A DNA stretch of 12,498 nt from Saprospiraceae bacterium (GTDB lineage Bacteria; Bacteroidota; Bacteroidia; Chitinophagales; Saprospiraceae), in NCBI GenBank assembly GCA_020630895.1, contig JAHDII010000079.1, forward strand, positions 1 to 12,498, read 5' to 3'. The notes under the pieces were generated by a model that saw nothing but the letters and a program-made list of their open reading frames with translations, searched no databases and was not told the origin of the DNA. Below, one piece after another: positions 1 to 7,232 of the stretch. A program made the position numbers and the translations under genes. Every line of letters begins with the position of its first letter. Position 1 is the stretch's first letter.

Positions 1-2
1 AA

Positions 3-275
3 AAATATGCTGAGTATATGCAAACTTTAGTAGAAGCTTATAATCCTAGTACAGTAGAAGGATTAATGTGTCGAAACACAATATCTGTAAGCTGGGACGG
101 TTATTTATATGATTGCGATTTTAATCAAATGTTAGATTTAAAAGTAGCGAGTTCATCTCAACATATTCAAGATTTTAATATTGAATCTTTACAAGATCGA
201 AAAATTGTCTTGAATCAACATTGTTATGGATGTACTGCAGGTTCTGGTTCTAGTTGTGGAGGAGAAATTACTTAA
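3..275 (+). CDS. arsS: ArsS-like arsenosugar biosynthesis radical SAM protein, C-terminal fragment
   Basis: The reading frame is open from the left edge, so only about 90 C-terminal residues are visible. They contain the family's signature tail: a stretch reading LMCRNTISVSWDGYLYDCDF, then NQMLDL, and a Cys-rich end QHCYGCTAGSGSSCGG. From family knowledge, ArsS-type proteins are radical SAM enzymes with this C-terminal domain (DUF3641-like), thought to adenosylate methylated arsenic during arsenosugar biosynthesis. The radical SAM CxxxCxxC core lies outside the window and cannot be checked. Some relatives carry selenocysteine near the terminal motif; here that stretch reads SSCGG with ordinary Cys codons, so this is a Cys form. 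The in-frame ATG at 18 is internal, not a start. A TPR lipoprotein gene begins 50 bp downstream from its own promoter-like element. Confidence 0.85.
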   Translation, partial: KYAEYMQTLVEAYNPSTVEGLMCRNTISVSWDGYLYDCDFNQMLDLKVASSSQHIQDFNIESLQDRKIVLNQHCYGCTAGSGSSCGGEIT

Positions 276-282
276 AACATCT

Positions 283-290
283 TATATTTG
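283..290 (+). promoter_or_regulatory. Bacteroidota -7 element (TATATTTG) before the TPR lipoprotein gene
   Basis: TATATTTG matches the TAnnTTTG -7 consensus of Bacteroidota primary sigma promoters and lies 35 bp before the ATG at 326. This would give a leader of roughly 25-30 nt. No TTG at the usual 17-23 bp upstream distance is visible (nearest at 254-256, 26 bp away), so the -33 half is weak. Confidence 0.45.
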
Positions 291-325
291 CAAAGCACAA
301 AAACAAACCAAGTCAAAAACGAGTC

Positions 326-1330
326 ATGAAAAAACATTTGTTGCTATTTTTAATTCTTGGGATAGTTATTATCTCTTCTTGTAATACAGATCCTAAAACT
401 CCTCTTGAAGAAAATCCTATTATCGTAAATCCTGCTATTACAGAACTGAATGAAAAGATAAAATTTAATCCTAATGATCCTGAATTATATCTTTCTAGAG
501 CATCTGTATATGGAGGTTTAGCTATGTATGATGAAGCTATTGTAGATATGAAAAAGGCTTTATCTTTTGATTCTTCTAGTATTGCATACAGACATGTTTT
601 AGCTGATTTTTATGTAGAAGCAGAGCAAGATAGCCTAGCTATTTCTTTATTAAAAGAAACAATTACTCTTTTTCCTGCAAGTATAAGAACCATACTTCGG
701 CTTTCAGAATTTCAATATATTTTGGATAAAAATGAAGATGCTCTTAGTACTGTTGATCAACTCATGGAAGTAGCTCCTGATACTATTGAAGGATATTATA
801 TGTATGGAAGAATTTATGCTCAAATGGGAGATGAAACTCAAGCTGTTAAAAATTTTGAAAAAGCTCTTTCTATTAATAGTAAACATTTTGATAGTTTATT
901 AGATTTAGGAACTTTTTATAATGATAAAAAATCAAAAAAAGCACTCCCTTTTTTATCTAAAGCTTTGAAATTATTTCCTGAAAACCCTGATATTGTTTTT
1001 GAGATGGGCAATTATTATCGTTTTCAAGGAGATGATAAAAAAGCTCTTGAACATTATAAACAAGTAACGTTAATCGATAATCAATATACAGATGCTCATA
1101 TTAATGCAGGCTTAATTCATTTAGATAAAAAATCATATCTCAAGGCGAATAATTTTTTTAATATTGCTGTAGAAACGGATCCAACATATCCTTCTGCTTA
1201 TTATTACCGAGGAGTTTCTTATGCATTTCAAGGAGAAAAAGGGAAAGCCAAAGCAGATTTATTAACGGCTTTAGATTTAGCTCCTAGTTATAAAGAAGCT
1301 CAAGATTTTTTAAATGATTTAGAAGATTAA
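326..1330 (+). CDS. TPR-repeat lipoprotein
   Basis: The product has 334 residues. The ATG at 326 is chosen over one at 254 because it opens directly into a lipoprotein signal peptide: Lys2-Lys3, a hydrophobic core, and lipobox ISSC with the acylated Cys at residue 19. The earlier start would add 24 residues before this signal and overlap the arsS end. After a short Pro/Asn linker, residues from about 50 to the end form eight consecutive 34-residue tetratricopeptide repeats with typical A/G/Y/P spacing (for example EGYYMYGRIYAQMGD and SAYYYRGVSYAFQGE). TPR arrays are protein-interaction scaffolds, and the lipid anchor places this one in the envelope. There is no catalytic domain, so the partner is unknown. 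The stop is only 4 bp from the stop of the convergent der gene. Confidence 0.9.
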   Translation: MKKHLLLFLILGIVIISSCNTDPKTPLEENPIIVNPAITELNEKIKFNPNDPELYLSRASVYGGLAMYDEAIVDMKKALSFDSSSIAYRHVLADFYVEAEQDSLAISLLKETITLFPASIRTILRLSEFQYILDKNEDALSTVDQLMEVAPDTIEGYYMYGRIYAQMGDETQAVKNFEKALSINSKHFDSLLDLGTFYNDKKSKKALPFLSKALKLFPENPDIVFEMGNYYRFQGDDKKALEHYKQVTLIDNQYTDAHINAGLIHLDKKSYLKANNFFNIAVETDPTYPSAYYYRGVSYAFQGEKGKAKADLLTALDLAPSYKEAQDFLNDLED

Positions 1331-1334
1331 TTTT

Positions 1335-2639
1335 CTATTTTTCTCTAAAATAAATACTAATCGGTACTCCTGTAAAATCGAAATTTTTTCTCAATTGGTT
1401 TTCTAAAAATCCTTTGTACGATGCTTTTACATGCTTAGGATGATTACAGAAAAATGCAAATGCAGGATAATAGGTTTTGATTTGTGTAATATATTTTATT
1501 TTAATAAATCTTCCTCTATTGGCTGGAGGCGGTTTACGATCTATAATAGGCAATAATACATCATTGAGCTGAGAAGTTTTATATTGAGCAGAACGTTTTT
1601 GATAAACTTCTAAACCTTCATCAATTGCTTTAAAAATTCTTTGTTTTTCTAAAGCAGAAATAAACACAATAGGAACATCATTAAAAGGAGCTAATTTTTC
1701 CTTGACCTTAATTTCAAAATCTCTAGCAGTATTACTTTCTTTATTAGCCACTAAATCCCATTTATTGACTAAAATAACAATTCCTTTATGTCTTTTTACT
1801 GCTAATTGAAAAATACTCATGTCTTGAGCTTCAATACCTAGAACAGCATCTATTAGTAAAAAACAAACATCTGATTCTTCTAAGGCTCTAATGGCTCTCA
1901 TTACAGAATAGAATTCTAAATTTTCGTGTACTTTATTTTTTTTGCGAATTCCTGCTGTATCGATGAGCATAAACTCTTTTCCGAATTTATTATATACTGA
2001 ATGAATAGAATCTCTTGTTGTTCCAGCAATATTCGTCACTACATTTCTTTCTTTACCTAATAAGGCATTAATAAAAGAAGATTTCCCAACATTCGGCTGT
2101 CCAATAATAGCAAACTTAGGAATATCTAATTCATTAAATTCTTCTTCTTGTAAATTATCTGTAATTACATCTAAAATATCTCCAGAACCACTTCCGGTAA
2201 TCGAAGAAATAAAATGAGTTTCTTCAAAACCTAAACTCCAAAATTCATTCGCGGCTAACATTCTAGCATGATTGTCCACTTTATTCACTGCAACAATAAC
2301 CGGTTTATCTGTTTTTCGAAGCATACCAGCCATTTGTTCATCTAAATCTGTAATACCCGTAGTTACATCTACCATAAAAACTAAAACATGAGCTTCTTCT
2401 ATGGCTATTTCTACTTGATTTCTAATAGCTGCTTCAAAAATATCATCTGAATTTTTAACAAAACCACCTGTATCTATTACAGTAAATTTCTTACCGTTCC
2501 ATTCACAAGTTCCATACATTCTATCTCGAGTAACACCACTAAAATCATCTACAATAGCGTGTCGTTCTCCTATTAATCTATTATACAGCGTTGATTTTCC
2601 AACATTCGGTCTTCCTATTATAGCTACGATATTATTCAT
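1335..2639 (-). CDS. der: Ribosome-assembly GTPase Der (EngA)
   Basis: The 434-residue product has the diagnostic tandem GTPase layout and the usual family length. G domain 1 has GRPNVGKST (9-17), DTGG (56-59) and NKVD (119-122). G domain 2 has GQPNVGKSS (180-188), DTAG (227-230) and NKWD (292-295). A C-terminal KH-like domain (about 351-434) includes PPANRGR and IKYITQ. From family knowledge, Der binds the 50S subunit and is essential for its late maturation in most bacteria. Each domain shows its P-loop, Mg-binding Asp and guanine-specificity motif, so it should be active. The ATG is immediately followed by the first beta strand (NNIVAIIG), leaving little room for another start. It is transcribed alone from the promoter at 2644-2679. 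No terminator separates its end from the opposing TPR gene. Confidence 0.97.
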   Translation of the reverse strand: MNNIVAIIGRPNVGKSTLYNRLIGERHAIVDDFSGVTRDRMYGTCEWNGKKFTVIDTGGFVKNSDDIFEAAIRNQVEIAIEEAHVLVFMVDVTTGITDLDEQMAGMLRKTDKPVIVAVNKVDNHARMLAANEFWSLGFEETHFISSITGSGSGDILDVITDNLQEEEFNELDIPKFAIIGQPNVGKSSFINALLGKERNVVTNIAGTTRDSIHSVYNKFGKEFMLIDTAGIRKKNKVHENLEFYSVMRAIRALEESDVCFLLIDAVLGIEAQDMSIFQLAVKRHKGIVILVNKWDLVANKESNTARDFEIKVKEKLAPFNDVPIVFISALEKQRIFKAIDEGLEVYQKRSAQYKTSQLNDVLLPIIDRKPPPANRGRFIKIKYITQIKTYYPAFAFFCNHPKHVKASYKGFLENQLRKNFDFTGVPISIYFREK

Positions 2640-2643
2640 GGTA

Positions 2644-2679
2644 CAAAAGTACTTATTTTTTTAAAGGGCTGCAAAGATA
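2644..2679 (-). promoter_or_regulatory. Promoter region of der with two -7 matches
   Basis: On the minus strand TACTTTTG (2651-2644) is a perfect TAnnTTTG match lying only 4 bp before the der ATG. It is preceded at a 20-bp spacing by TTTG (2675-2672), the expected -33 element. That TTTG is itself the end of a second perfect -7 match, TATCTTTG (2679-2672). Initiation from the proximal box would give a leaderless or nearly leaderless mRNA. Initiation from the distal box would give a leader of about 30 nt, but that box has no obvious -33 TTG. Confidence 0.55.
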
Positions 2680-2700
2680 GGATAATAGTTGATAATAAAA

Positions 2701-2733
2701 GAGGTCACTTGATTTTAATTTTCAAGCGACCTC
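2701..2733 (-). terminator. Hairpin terminator downstream of the 2809-3375 gene
   Basis: The arms 2701-2712 and 2722-2733 form a 12-bp stem with a 9-nt loop. Read on the minus strand the stem is complete with one G-U wobble and is followed by TTTTATTAT. On the plus strand the same position is an A-C mismatch, so the minus-strand orientation is favoured. It lies about 75 bp past the stop of the beta-barrel gene and just upstream of the der promoter, insulating der. Confidence 0.7.
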
Positions 2734-2760
2734 TCTCTTTTATACATTTCTATTTTTAGC

Positions 2761-2782
2761 AAAAAATGAAAAAACATTTTTT
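2761..2782 (-). terminator. A/T hairpin close to the 3' end of the 2809-3375 gene
   Basis: AAAAAATG (2761-2768) and CATTTTTT (2775-2782) are perfectly complementary with a 6-nt loop. On the minus strand this gives an A-tract/T-tract hairpin 27 bp past the stop codon, ending in a T run. It may be an extra weak terminator before the stronger hairpin at 2701-2733. In such A/T-rich DNA it could also be chance. Confidence 0.3.
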
Positions 2783-2808
2783 ACTAGTATTCAAAATAAC
2801 TTTTACTC

Positions 2809-3375
2809 TTAATTAGAATTACTTCCTAGATAATAGGTCAATCTTAAACCTATTACTTTAGCTTTATTATTTTTGAGAATACTGTGTAAATAAGAACCAC
2901 TAAGACCAATTAATCTTTCTCGTACTGTAAAACGCATTCCTAATATTCCTACAGGACCCATAGCAAAACCACTAGTTCCTCCAAAAAAAGTATTTTGATA
3001 CGTTCCATAATTTAATCCAAGTCCTGCATTTAAAAAGCCTCCAAATCTTTTGTCTGTATCTGCCGTTGCTCCTGCTCCAAAATTTAAACCTGCAACAAGA
3101 GGGGCATCAACTAAAAAAAAGAATTCTGAAGAACCTTGGCTACCAAAGTTGCCACTAAATGCTACTGTTAATTTAGTTCCAACAGACAAACTTGAATTAT
3201 CGCTCATCTCTGCTACGTTATATCGAGGAGCATAAGACCCTCCATAGGTAGGCAAAAAAGAACCTTCACCAAATAAAAGAAAATAACCTCCTCCAAATCC
3301 ATGACTAAAGGTTTGAGAAGAAGCTGAAATACTAAATAATAGAAATGTAACCAATGGTAAGATAAATCTAAACAT
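2809..3375 (-). CDS. Putative outer-membrane beta-barrel protein, paralog of 3594-4187
   Basis: The product has 188 residues. A signal peptide (residues 1-20: hydrophobic core, SASS followed by Gln21) leads into a short protein rich in Gly and alternating hydrophobic/aromatic residues, with a strand-turn pattern typical of small outer-membrane barrels. It aligns along its whole length with the next gene: FSHG at the mature N-terminus, YAPR, SLS-GTKL, GLN-GAGAT, NAGLG-N, and a C-terminal KNNK-KV-G---YY. No enzyme motif is visible and the function is unknown. The neighbour has the same orientation 218 bp away, but a terminator hairpin lies between them, so they are likely separate transcripts. 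I found no convincing promoter upstream of this copy. The barrel assignment rests on composition and pattern only. Confidence 0.72.
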   Translation of the reverse strand: MFRFILPLVTFLLFSISASSQTFSHGFGGGYFLLFGEGSFLPTYGGSYAPRYNVAEMSDNSSLSVGTKLTVAFSGNFGSQGSSEFFFLVDAPLVAGLNFGAGATADTDKRFGGFLNAGLGLNYGTYQNTFFGGTSGFAMGPVGILGMRFTVRERLIGLSGSYLHSILKNNKAKVIGLRLTYYLGSNSN

Positions 3376-3527
3376 GTTGATTGTTTTTTAGTTAAAAAAT
3401 TGTTTAATAAAAGATTAAAATGAATTGTAATGATAAAACAAATTCATTCAATACAAAAAATATTTATTGGTCATTAACAAAAAATAATTCAAAATAATGA
3501 CTATTAAAATTAGACCTTATTGAATCA

Positions 3528-3568
3528 AATAGGGACTATCTAAATTTAATTATTAGATAGTCCCTATT
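3528..3568 (-). terminator. Perfect 16-bp hairpin terminator after the 3594-4187 gene
   Basis: AATAGGGACTATCTAA (3528-3543) is perfectly complementary to 3553-3568, with a 9-nt loop. It begins 25 bp past the stop of the minus-strand barrel gene, the expected place for a terminator. The downstream tract on the minus strand (TTGATTCAATAAGG) is not a classical U run, so efficiency is uncertain. Confidence 0.6.
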
Positions 3569-3593
3569 CAGTTTCAATACTGACCTTTAGAAC

Positions 3594-4187
3594 TTAATTA
3601 AAATAATAAATTCCTCTAAATCCGAAGACTTTAATTTTATTATTTTTGGTTAATCCTTGCAAAAATGAAGCTCCAAGACTTGCCAATTTACCTTTTACTC
3701 TAAAACGGAATCCTCCATAAAAGGCAGGACCAAAAATTAAACTTCTTTGCTTAATTTTTTGCTCCAACTCATTCACATAAGAAAATCTTCGGATATTAAA
3801 TCCAAGACCTGCATTAATAAAAGCTCCTAGCATGCCATCGGTGCGTTCTCGTGTTGCTCCTGCTCCTAAATTCAAGCCTACTAATAAAGGTACATCAACT
3901 ACTAAAGTTGTTACCTCACGAGTAGATACATTAGTTAGATTAGAAAAATCTTGAACTTCAGTTCGGCTAACAGCCCATGCTAATTTTGTTCCAATGGAAA
4001 GACTTGCCCATTCTTTCATTTCCTTAAAATTAATTCTAGGAGCATAAACGACTCCATAAGCATTCATGTCTACACCAGAGCCTTTTAACTTCATATAAGA
4101 TACTCCTGAGCCATGACTAAAAGATTGGGCAGATGTACTTACTATACATAGAATTACTGTAAGTACAGAGATAATTAATTTGTACAT
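3594..4187 (-). CDS. Putative outer-membrane beta-barrel protein, paralog of 2809-3375
   Basis: The product has 197 residues with a signal peptide of the same length as its neighbour's (cleavage likely between Ala20 and Gln21). The mature protein starts SFSHGSG and keeps the shared blocks YAPRINF, SLSIGTKL, LNLGAGAT and FINAGLGFN, and ends in aromatic YYFN, as many barrel proteins end with an aromatic residue. Compared with the neighbour it carries insertions of about 9-10 residues (around SNLTNVST and the charged NELEQKIKQR stretch), at positions that could be loops. It appears to be a tandem duplicate that has diverged strongly. No known family is recognised beyond 'small outer-membrane barrel-like'. 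Its own promoter-like elements lie at 4219-4249 and a hairpin follows its stop. Confidence 0.72.
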   Translation of the reverse strand: MYKLIISVLTVILCIVSTSAQSFSHGSGVSYMKLKGSGVDMNAYGVVYAPRINFKEMKEWASLSIGTKLAWAVSRTEVQDFSNLTNVSTREVTTLVVDVPLLVGLNLGAGATRERTDGMLGAFINAGLGFNIRRFSYVNELEQKIKQRSLIFGPAFYGGFRFRVKGKLASLGASFLQGLTKNNKIKVFGFRGIYYFN

Positions 4188-4218
4188 ATCATTTGGTTTT
4201 GGTTAAAAAAGAGTTATA

Positions 4219-4249
4219 CAAATATTGTAAAAAATCATCATATATACAA
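4219..4249 (-). promoter_or_regulatory. Putative promoter of the 3594-4187 gene
   Basis: On the minus strand TTG (4249-4247) is followed after 20 bp by AATATTTG (4226-4219), one mismatch from TAnnTTTG. The predicted start of transcription is about 25 bp before the ATG at 4187. Spacing and position are both as expected for a Bacteroidota promoter. Confidence 0.45.
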
Positions 4250-4283
4250 AAAATATTATCTCAAAATAATTTATAAGTTATTA

Positions 4284-4312
4284 TTGATTATTCAATGATA
4301 TTAATAATTTTG
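4284..4312 (+). promoter_or_regulatory. Promoter of the metallo-hydrolase gene (TTG-N18-TAATTTTG)
   Basis: TTG at 4284-4286 and a perfect TAnnTTTG match at 4305-4312 are separated by 18 bp, close to the expected spacing. Transcription would start near 4318. This excludes the in-frame ATG at 4295 and supports the ATG at 4337 as the real start. Confidence 0.6.
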
Positions 4313-4336
4313 ATTTTATTATTGATACACAAGCGA

Positions 4337-5026
4337 ATGAACATCATAGAATTGAATGGTATTTTTGTTAATAATTTTATTTTATATAATCATAAAGAAA
4401 TAATATTAATTGATACAGGTTTTTTAAATGGTATTTCATTTATTAAAAATGCCCTTTTAAATATTCATAAAAAATTAGAAGATATTGATTATATTTTATT
4501 AACTCATGGACATTTAGATCATGTTGTACATTTAAAAAAATTAAAAGAAATTTCAGGAGCTACAATTATTTGTTCTAAAGAAGAACAAATTCATATTGAT
4601 GGAAAATATTCTTATAAGGGCATTAATTTAGTTTGTGATGGTCTAGAAAAATTTGGAAGATTTTATTTTAATTATAAAGCTATCAAAATAGATCACCATG
4701 TAAAAGATGGAGATATTTTAAATATTTTAGGAGGCATAAAAGTAATCCATTTACCTGGACATTCTATTGGACATTTGGGATATTTATTTTTAGAAAGCAA
4801 GTATTTATTTATTGGAGATTTAGTGAATACTCGAAGAAAAAAACATCGTTTTCCTCCTGCTATTTTTAATTCTTTCCCTCATTTAATTCCTGAAAGTATT
4901 CATAAAGTTTACCATATGAATTTGAATGGAATTATTAGTAATCATGGTCCTAGATTAAGTCCTGAAGAACAATGGAATCGTTTTAGAATATTTGCTAAAG
5001 ATTATTTAAAACAAAAAATAACGTAA
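4337..5026 (+). CDS. Metallo-beta-lactamase-fold hydrolase
   Basis: The product has 229 residues. All metal-site elements of the metallo-beta-lactamase superfamily are present in order: strand and turn LIDTG (Asp26), THGHLDH (His57, His59, Asp61, His62), LPGHSIGH (His142), GD (Asp161) and a late SNHG (His203). The family hydrolyses a wide range of substrates with a dinuclear metal centre. This overall length and motif set resembles glyoxalase II-like or general MBL hydrolases, and the substrate cannot be told from sequence. There is no signal peptide, so it is probably cytoplasmic. The start at 4337 is preferred to 4295 because the promoter -7 box lies between them and the first 14 residues of the longer version are A/T-derived hydrophobics. 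It is divergent from the barrel gene and convergent (24-bp gap) with the propeller gene. Confidence 0.9.
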   Translation: MNIIELNGIFVNNFILYNHKEIILIDTGFLNGISFIKNALLNIHKKLEDIDYILLTHGHLDHVVHLKKLKEISGATIICSKEEQIHIDGKYSYKGINLVCDGLEKFGRFYFNYKAIKIDHHVKDGDILNILGGIKVIHLPGHSIGHLGYLFLESKYLFIGDLVNTRRKKHRFPPAIFNSFPHLIPESIHKVYHMNLNGIISNHGPRLSPEEQWNRFRIFAKDYLKQKIT

Positions 5027-5050
5027 CATGTATGATATTAAAATATACTT

Positions 5051-6421
5051 TTACTTATCCCAATAGACTAAAATTCTACCACAAGTATTATAATCGGAAT
5101 TGACTTTTATTTCTTCTATAGATTTATCATATCTCAAATGAATCATTGCTGTATTAGGAGGCATTTTTCCTAAATTATGTGCATATAATAAGATTTCGTT
5201 TTTACCTTTTTTTAATTCTAATTCAAAAGATTTTATTTCATCAGTTAAAGTGGCTTTTTCCCAAATGATTTCACCATTAAAATAAAGAGAAACAATATCT
5301 CCATCTACTTGTTTATTATCTTTTATATCTACTATAATTTTCTGGCTAGGAACTTTTACATTTTTAATTGTATTCGCTTTTCTTTTAGGATCTGGAATAA
5401 AAGAAATAGGTTGATTATCTTGAACAATATCTGAATCATCGGGATAAAAAATATAAATGCCATTTTTCCAAGTAGCACACCAAATACTTCCATCAGGAGC
5501 TAAACGAACTCGCCCTATTCCATCGTTCATTGTAAGAGGTAAATTATAGGCTTCCCAAGTTGTTCCATTATACATAGCAATACTTGCATTGAATTGAGTT
5601 GTAATTAATGCTCTATCGTCTGGCAATACCAAAACATTATGAACTACATATTTATATTTTCCATTAAAATCATAATATATTTTTTTAGGAGCATCTGGAA
5701 TTATATTCCAACGTTCATTTTTATAATGATGCAAATATTGTGTATTATAAGAAGTAGCCCAAAGATCTCCTTTACTATCACTATCAAACTCATAAATAGG
5801 ATGTTTAAAAAACTTTTTTCCTACATTTTCATAGGAGCCATCCGATTGTAAAGCATAAGTGTAAGAACCTTTTCTAAAACTCGCTATAGCATCTCCATTT
5901 TCTTGAATAAAAATATCAAATGGGTCTCCATGTTTGTCTTCTAATAAAGTAAATTTTTGGTTTTTATATTGATACAACATTCCTTTTTCGGTTTGGGTAT
6001 GTACTCCAATGAGCATCACTCCCTTAGAATTTGCTTTAATTTTCCAAGGCTGCCCTTCTGGAAATTCAATCCTATCCCATTGTTTTTTTCGAGTATCAAA
6101 AGTTAATAAATATCCAGGGCAACCTGCAATCCACATTTTTCCTTGAGGATCTAAATAAATACTATTGAGCCAGCCCGTTTGTTGCCAATCTTTAGGAAAT
6201 GGAAATTGTTCCCATTCTATTCCATCATACTTATATAAGCCTTGGCTATTAGTCGTTACCCAAGCATTATCTTCTGTATCAAATAATATTTCACTAATCA
6301 TATTATTTTTTATAATACTATTTGAAGTATTATAAAATTTCCATTGATAAGTGCTAAAGTCTTGTGCAAATAAAGATAAAAGGGAGAATAAAAATATGAT
6401 TATAGTAATATAAAACTTCAT
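5051..6421 (-). CDS. Secreted two-component-regulator-type propeller protein
   Basis: The product has 456 residues. A signal peptide (1-20, ending LLSLFAQ) precedes repeated blades of the regulator-propeller type, each with a 'D/G-x-x-W-x-x-T/G ... L--YDG--W' pattern: about 51-73, 94-118, 218-241 and 311-326, with less regular blades between. From family knowledge such propellers are the periplasmic sensor half of hybrid two-component systems. Here no membrane segment, histidine kinase or DNA-binding domain follows. Instead residues about 350-456 form a separate beta domain with VDGDIVSLYFNG and NLGKMPPNTA, a pattern I associate with C-terminal domains of other Bacteroidota envelope proteins. 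No type IX sorting tail or lipobox is seen. It is most likely a free-standing periplasmic or exported protein of unknown ligand. No clear promoter was found. Confidence 0.8.
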   Translation of the reverse strand: MKFYITIIIFLFSLLSLFAQDFSTYQWKFYNTSNSIIKNNMISEILFDTEDNAWVTTNSQGLYKYDGIEWEQFPFPKDWQQTGWLNSIYLDPQGKMWIAGCPGYLLTFDTRKKQWDRIEFPEGQPWKIKANSKGVMLIGVHTQTEKGMLYQYKNQKFTLLEDKHGDPFDIFIQENGDAIASFRKGSYTYALQSDGSYENVGKKFFKHPIYEFDSDSKGDLWATSYNTQYLHHYKNERWNIIPDAPKKIYYDFNGKYKYVVHNVLVLPDDRALITTQFNASIAMYNGTTWEAYNLPLTMNDGIGRVRLAPDGSIWCATWKNGIYIFYPDDSDIVQDNQPISFIPDPKRKANTIKNVKVPSQKIIVDIKDNKQVDGDIVSLYFNGEIIWEKATLTDEIKSFELELKKGKNEILLYAHNLGKMPPNTAMIHLRYDKSIEEIKVNSDYNTCGRILVYWDK

Positions 6422-6567
6422 TACAATTCTTAGTTTGTGTAATAGTCTAGATGATATTTTTCCTCATTTAGTTGTATGGTTTTGCAAGTTAAAGTTTATT
6501 CAATTATGATGCTAGAATAATGAAGGTTTTATCATTTTTTTAAGATTATTACGAAATATTTTTATAA

Positions 6568-6609
6568 CGCAGAGAACCGCGGAGTTATCCGCGGAGATTC
6601 GCAGAATTT
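6568..6609. repeat. Short G+C-rich imperfect tandem repeat (CGCrGAg unit)
   Basis: Four consecutive units of 10, 12, 10 and 10 bp begin CGCAGAG, CGCGGAG, CGCGGAG and CGCAGAA (6568, 6578, 6590, 6600). Two copies of the self-complementary CCGCGG (6577-6582 and 6589-6594) can pair with a 6-nt loop. The block stands out sharply in an A/T-rich 271-bp intergenic gap between the propeller gene and the thioredoxin lipoprotein gene. Confidence 0.6.
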
Positions 6610-6692
6610 TTCATTACATTCAATGAATAAAAACTGTACCTATTCTCTACATTTTTTTAATTTCTCTTAATAATTTTAGTTTATTGATAATA

Positions 6693-7232
6693 TTAATTGA
6701 TAAAAGCTTTTAAGGTTTTTTCTAATTCTTCAAAAGAAAATTGCTGTTCGTAAAAACCTCTTTTATCTTTATTAAAAATTAAAGTTGCAGGAATAGATCC
6801 TGTCCACTTTGAAGATACTTTATCTATCCATTCATTAGAATTGGGATCTGTTATAGCAACGACTTCTGTTGTAATTTTTCGATCAACTAAAAAAGGTTTG
6901 AGTTTTGTTTTTATTTGACTTTTAAAATCTAAACTTACTAATAATAGTTTTACTTTTTGATTTTTATATTTTTTTTCTATTTCAAAAAAGTGTGGTAATT
7001 CTGCCACACAAGGAGCACACCATGTTGCCCAAAAATTAATGATATAAATAGAATCTGACTTTGTATATAGTCGAGGTTGAAGCTGTTCAAAAGTAGAATA
7101 TATTGCTGTTAAATTTTTAGGCTTTGCTTCTGGCTTAGGTTGTGGTATTGTACTTTTTTCTGTCGAGTTATTTTGACAAGCTGCCAGAAAAAAAATAAGC
7201 ATCAATAATATAATATTTTTAAATTGCTTCAT
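6693..7232 (-). CDS. TlpA/ResA-like thioredoxin-fold lipoprotein
   Basis: The product has 179 residues. A lipoprotein signal (hydrophobic core, lipobox LAAC, Cys19) is followed by a Pro/Lys-rich linker to about residue 40, then a thioredoxin-fold domain. The redox motif is WCAPC (Cys72, Cys75) in the strand-helix context INFWATWCAPCVAELP, and the cis-proline loop is GSIPAT (Pro148). From family knowledge, TlpA/ResA-type proteins reduce disulfides in exported proteins, for example apocytochromes, at the membrane. Here the partner is unknown because no cytochrome-maturation genes are nearby. Its ATG overlaps the stop of the upstream HEPN-motif gene by 4 bp (ATGA), so the two are co-transcribed and probably translationally coupled. 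No strong terminator is seen downstream. Confidence 0.9.
   Translation of the reverse strand: MKQFKNIILLMLIFFLAACQNNSTEKSTIPQPKPEAKPKNLTAIYSTFEQLQPRLYTKSDSIYIINFWATWCAPCVAELPHFFEIEKKYKNQKVKLLLVSLDFKSQIKTKLKPFLVDRKITTEVVAITDPNSNEWIDKVSSKWTGSIPATLIFNKDKRGFYEQQFSFEELEKTLKAFIN

Noticed and set aside
18..275. A complete 85-residue gene starting at the ATG at 18
   Set aside because: The frame is open to the left edge and the sequence is the known C-terminal part of ArsS-like proteins, so the ATG is internal.
254..325. N-terminal extension of the TPR lipoprotein
   Set aside because: It overlaps the arsS end and would bury the lipoprotein signal peptide; the -7 box at 283-290 also lies inside it.
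704..886. Minus-strand 60-residue frame within the TPR gene, and similar frames at 3050-3235, 5639-5851 and 8084-8356
   Set aside because: They are shadows lying on the opposite strand of well-supported genes (the last partly in intergenic DNA), with low-complexity products and no start signals.
4295..4336. Earlier start of the metallo-hydrolase gene
   Set aside because: The codons overlap the promoter -7 box and encode only A/T-derived hydrophobic residues with no family match.
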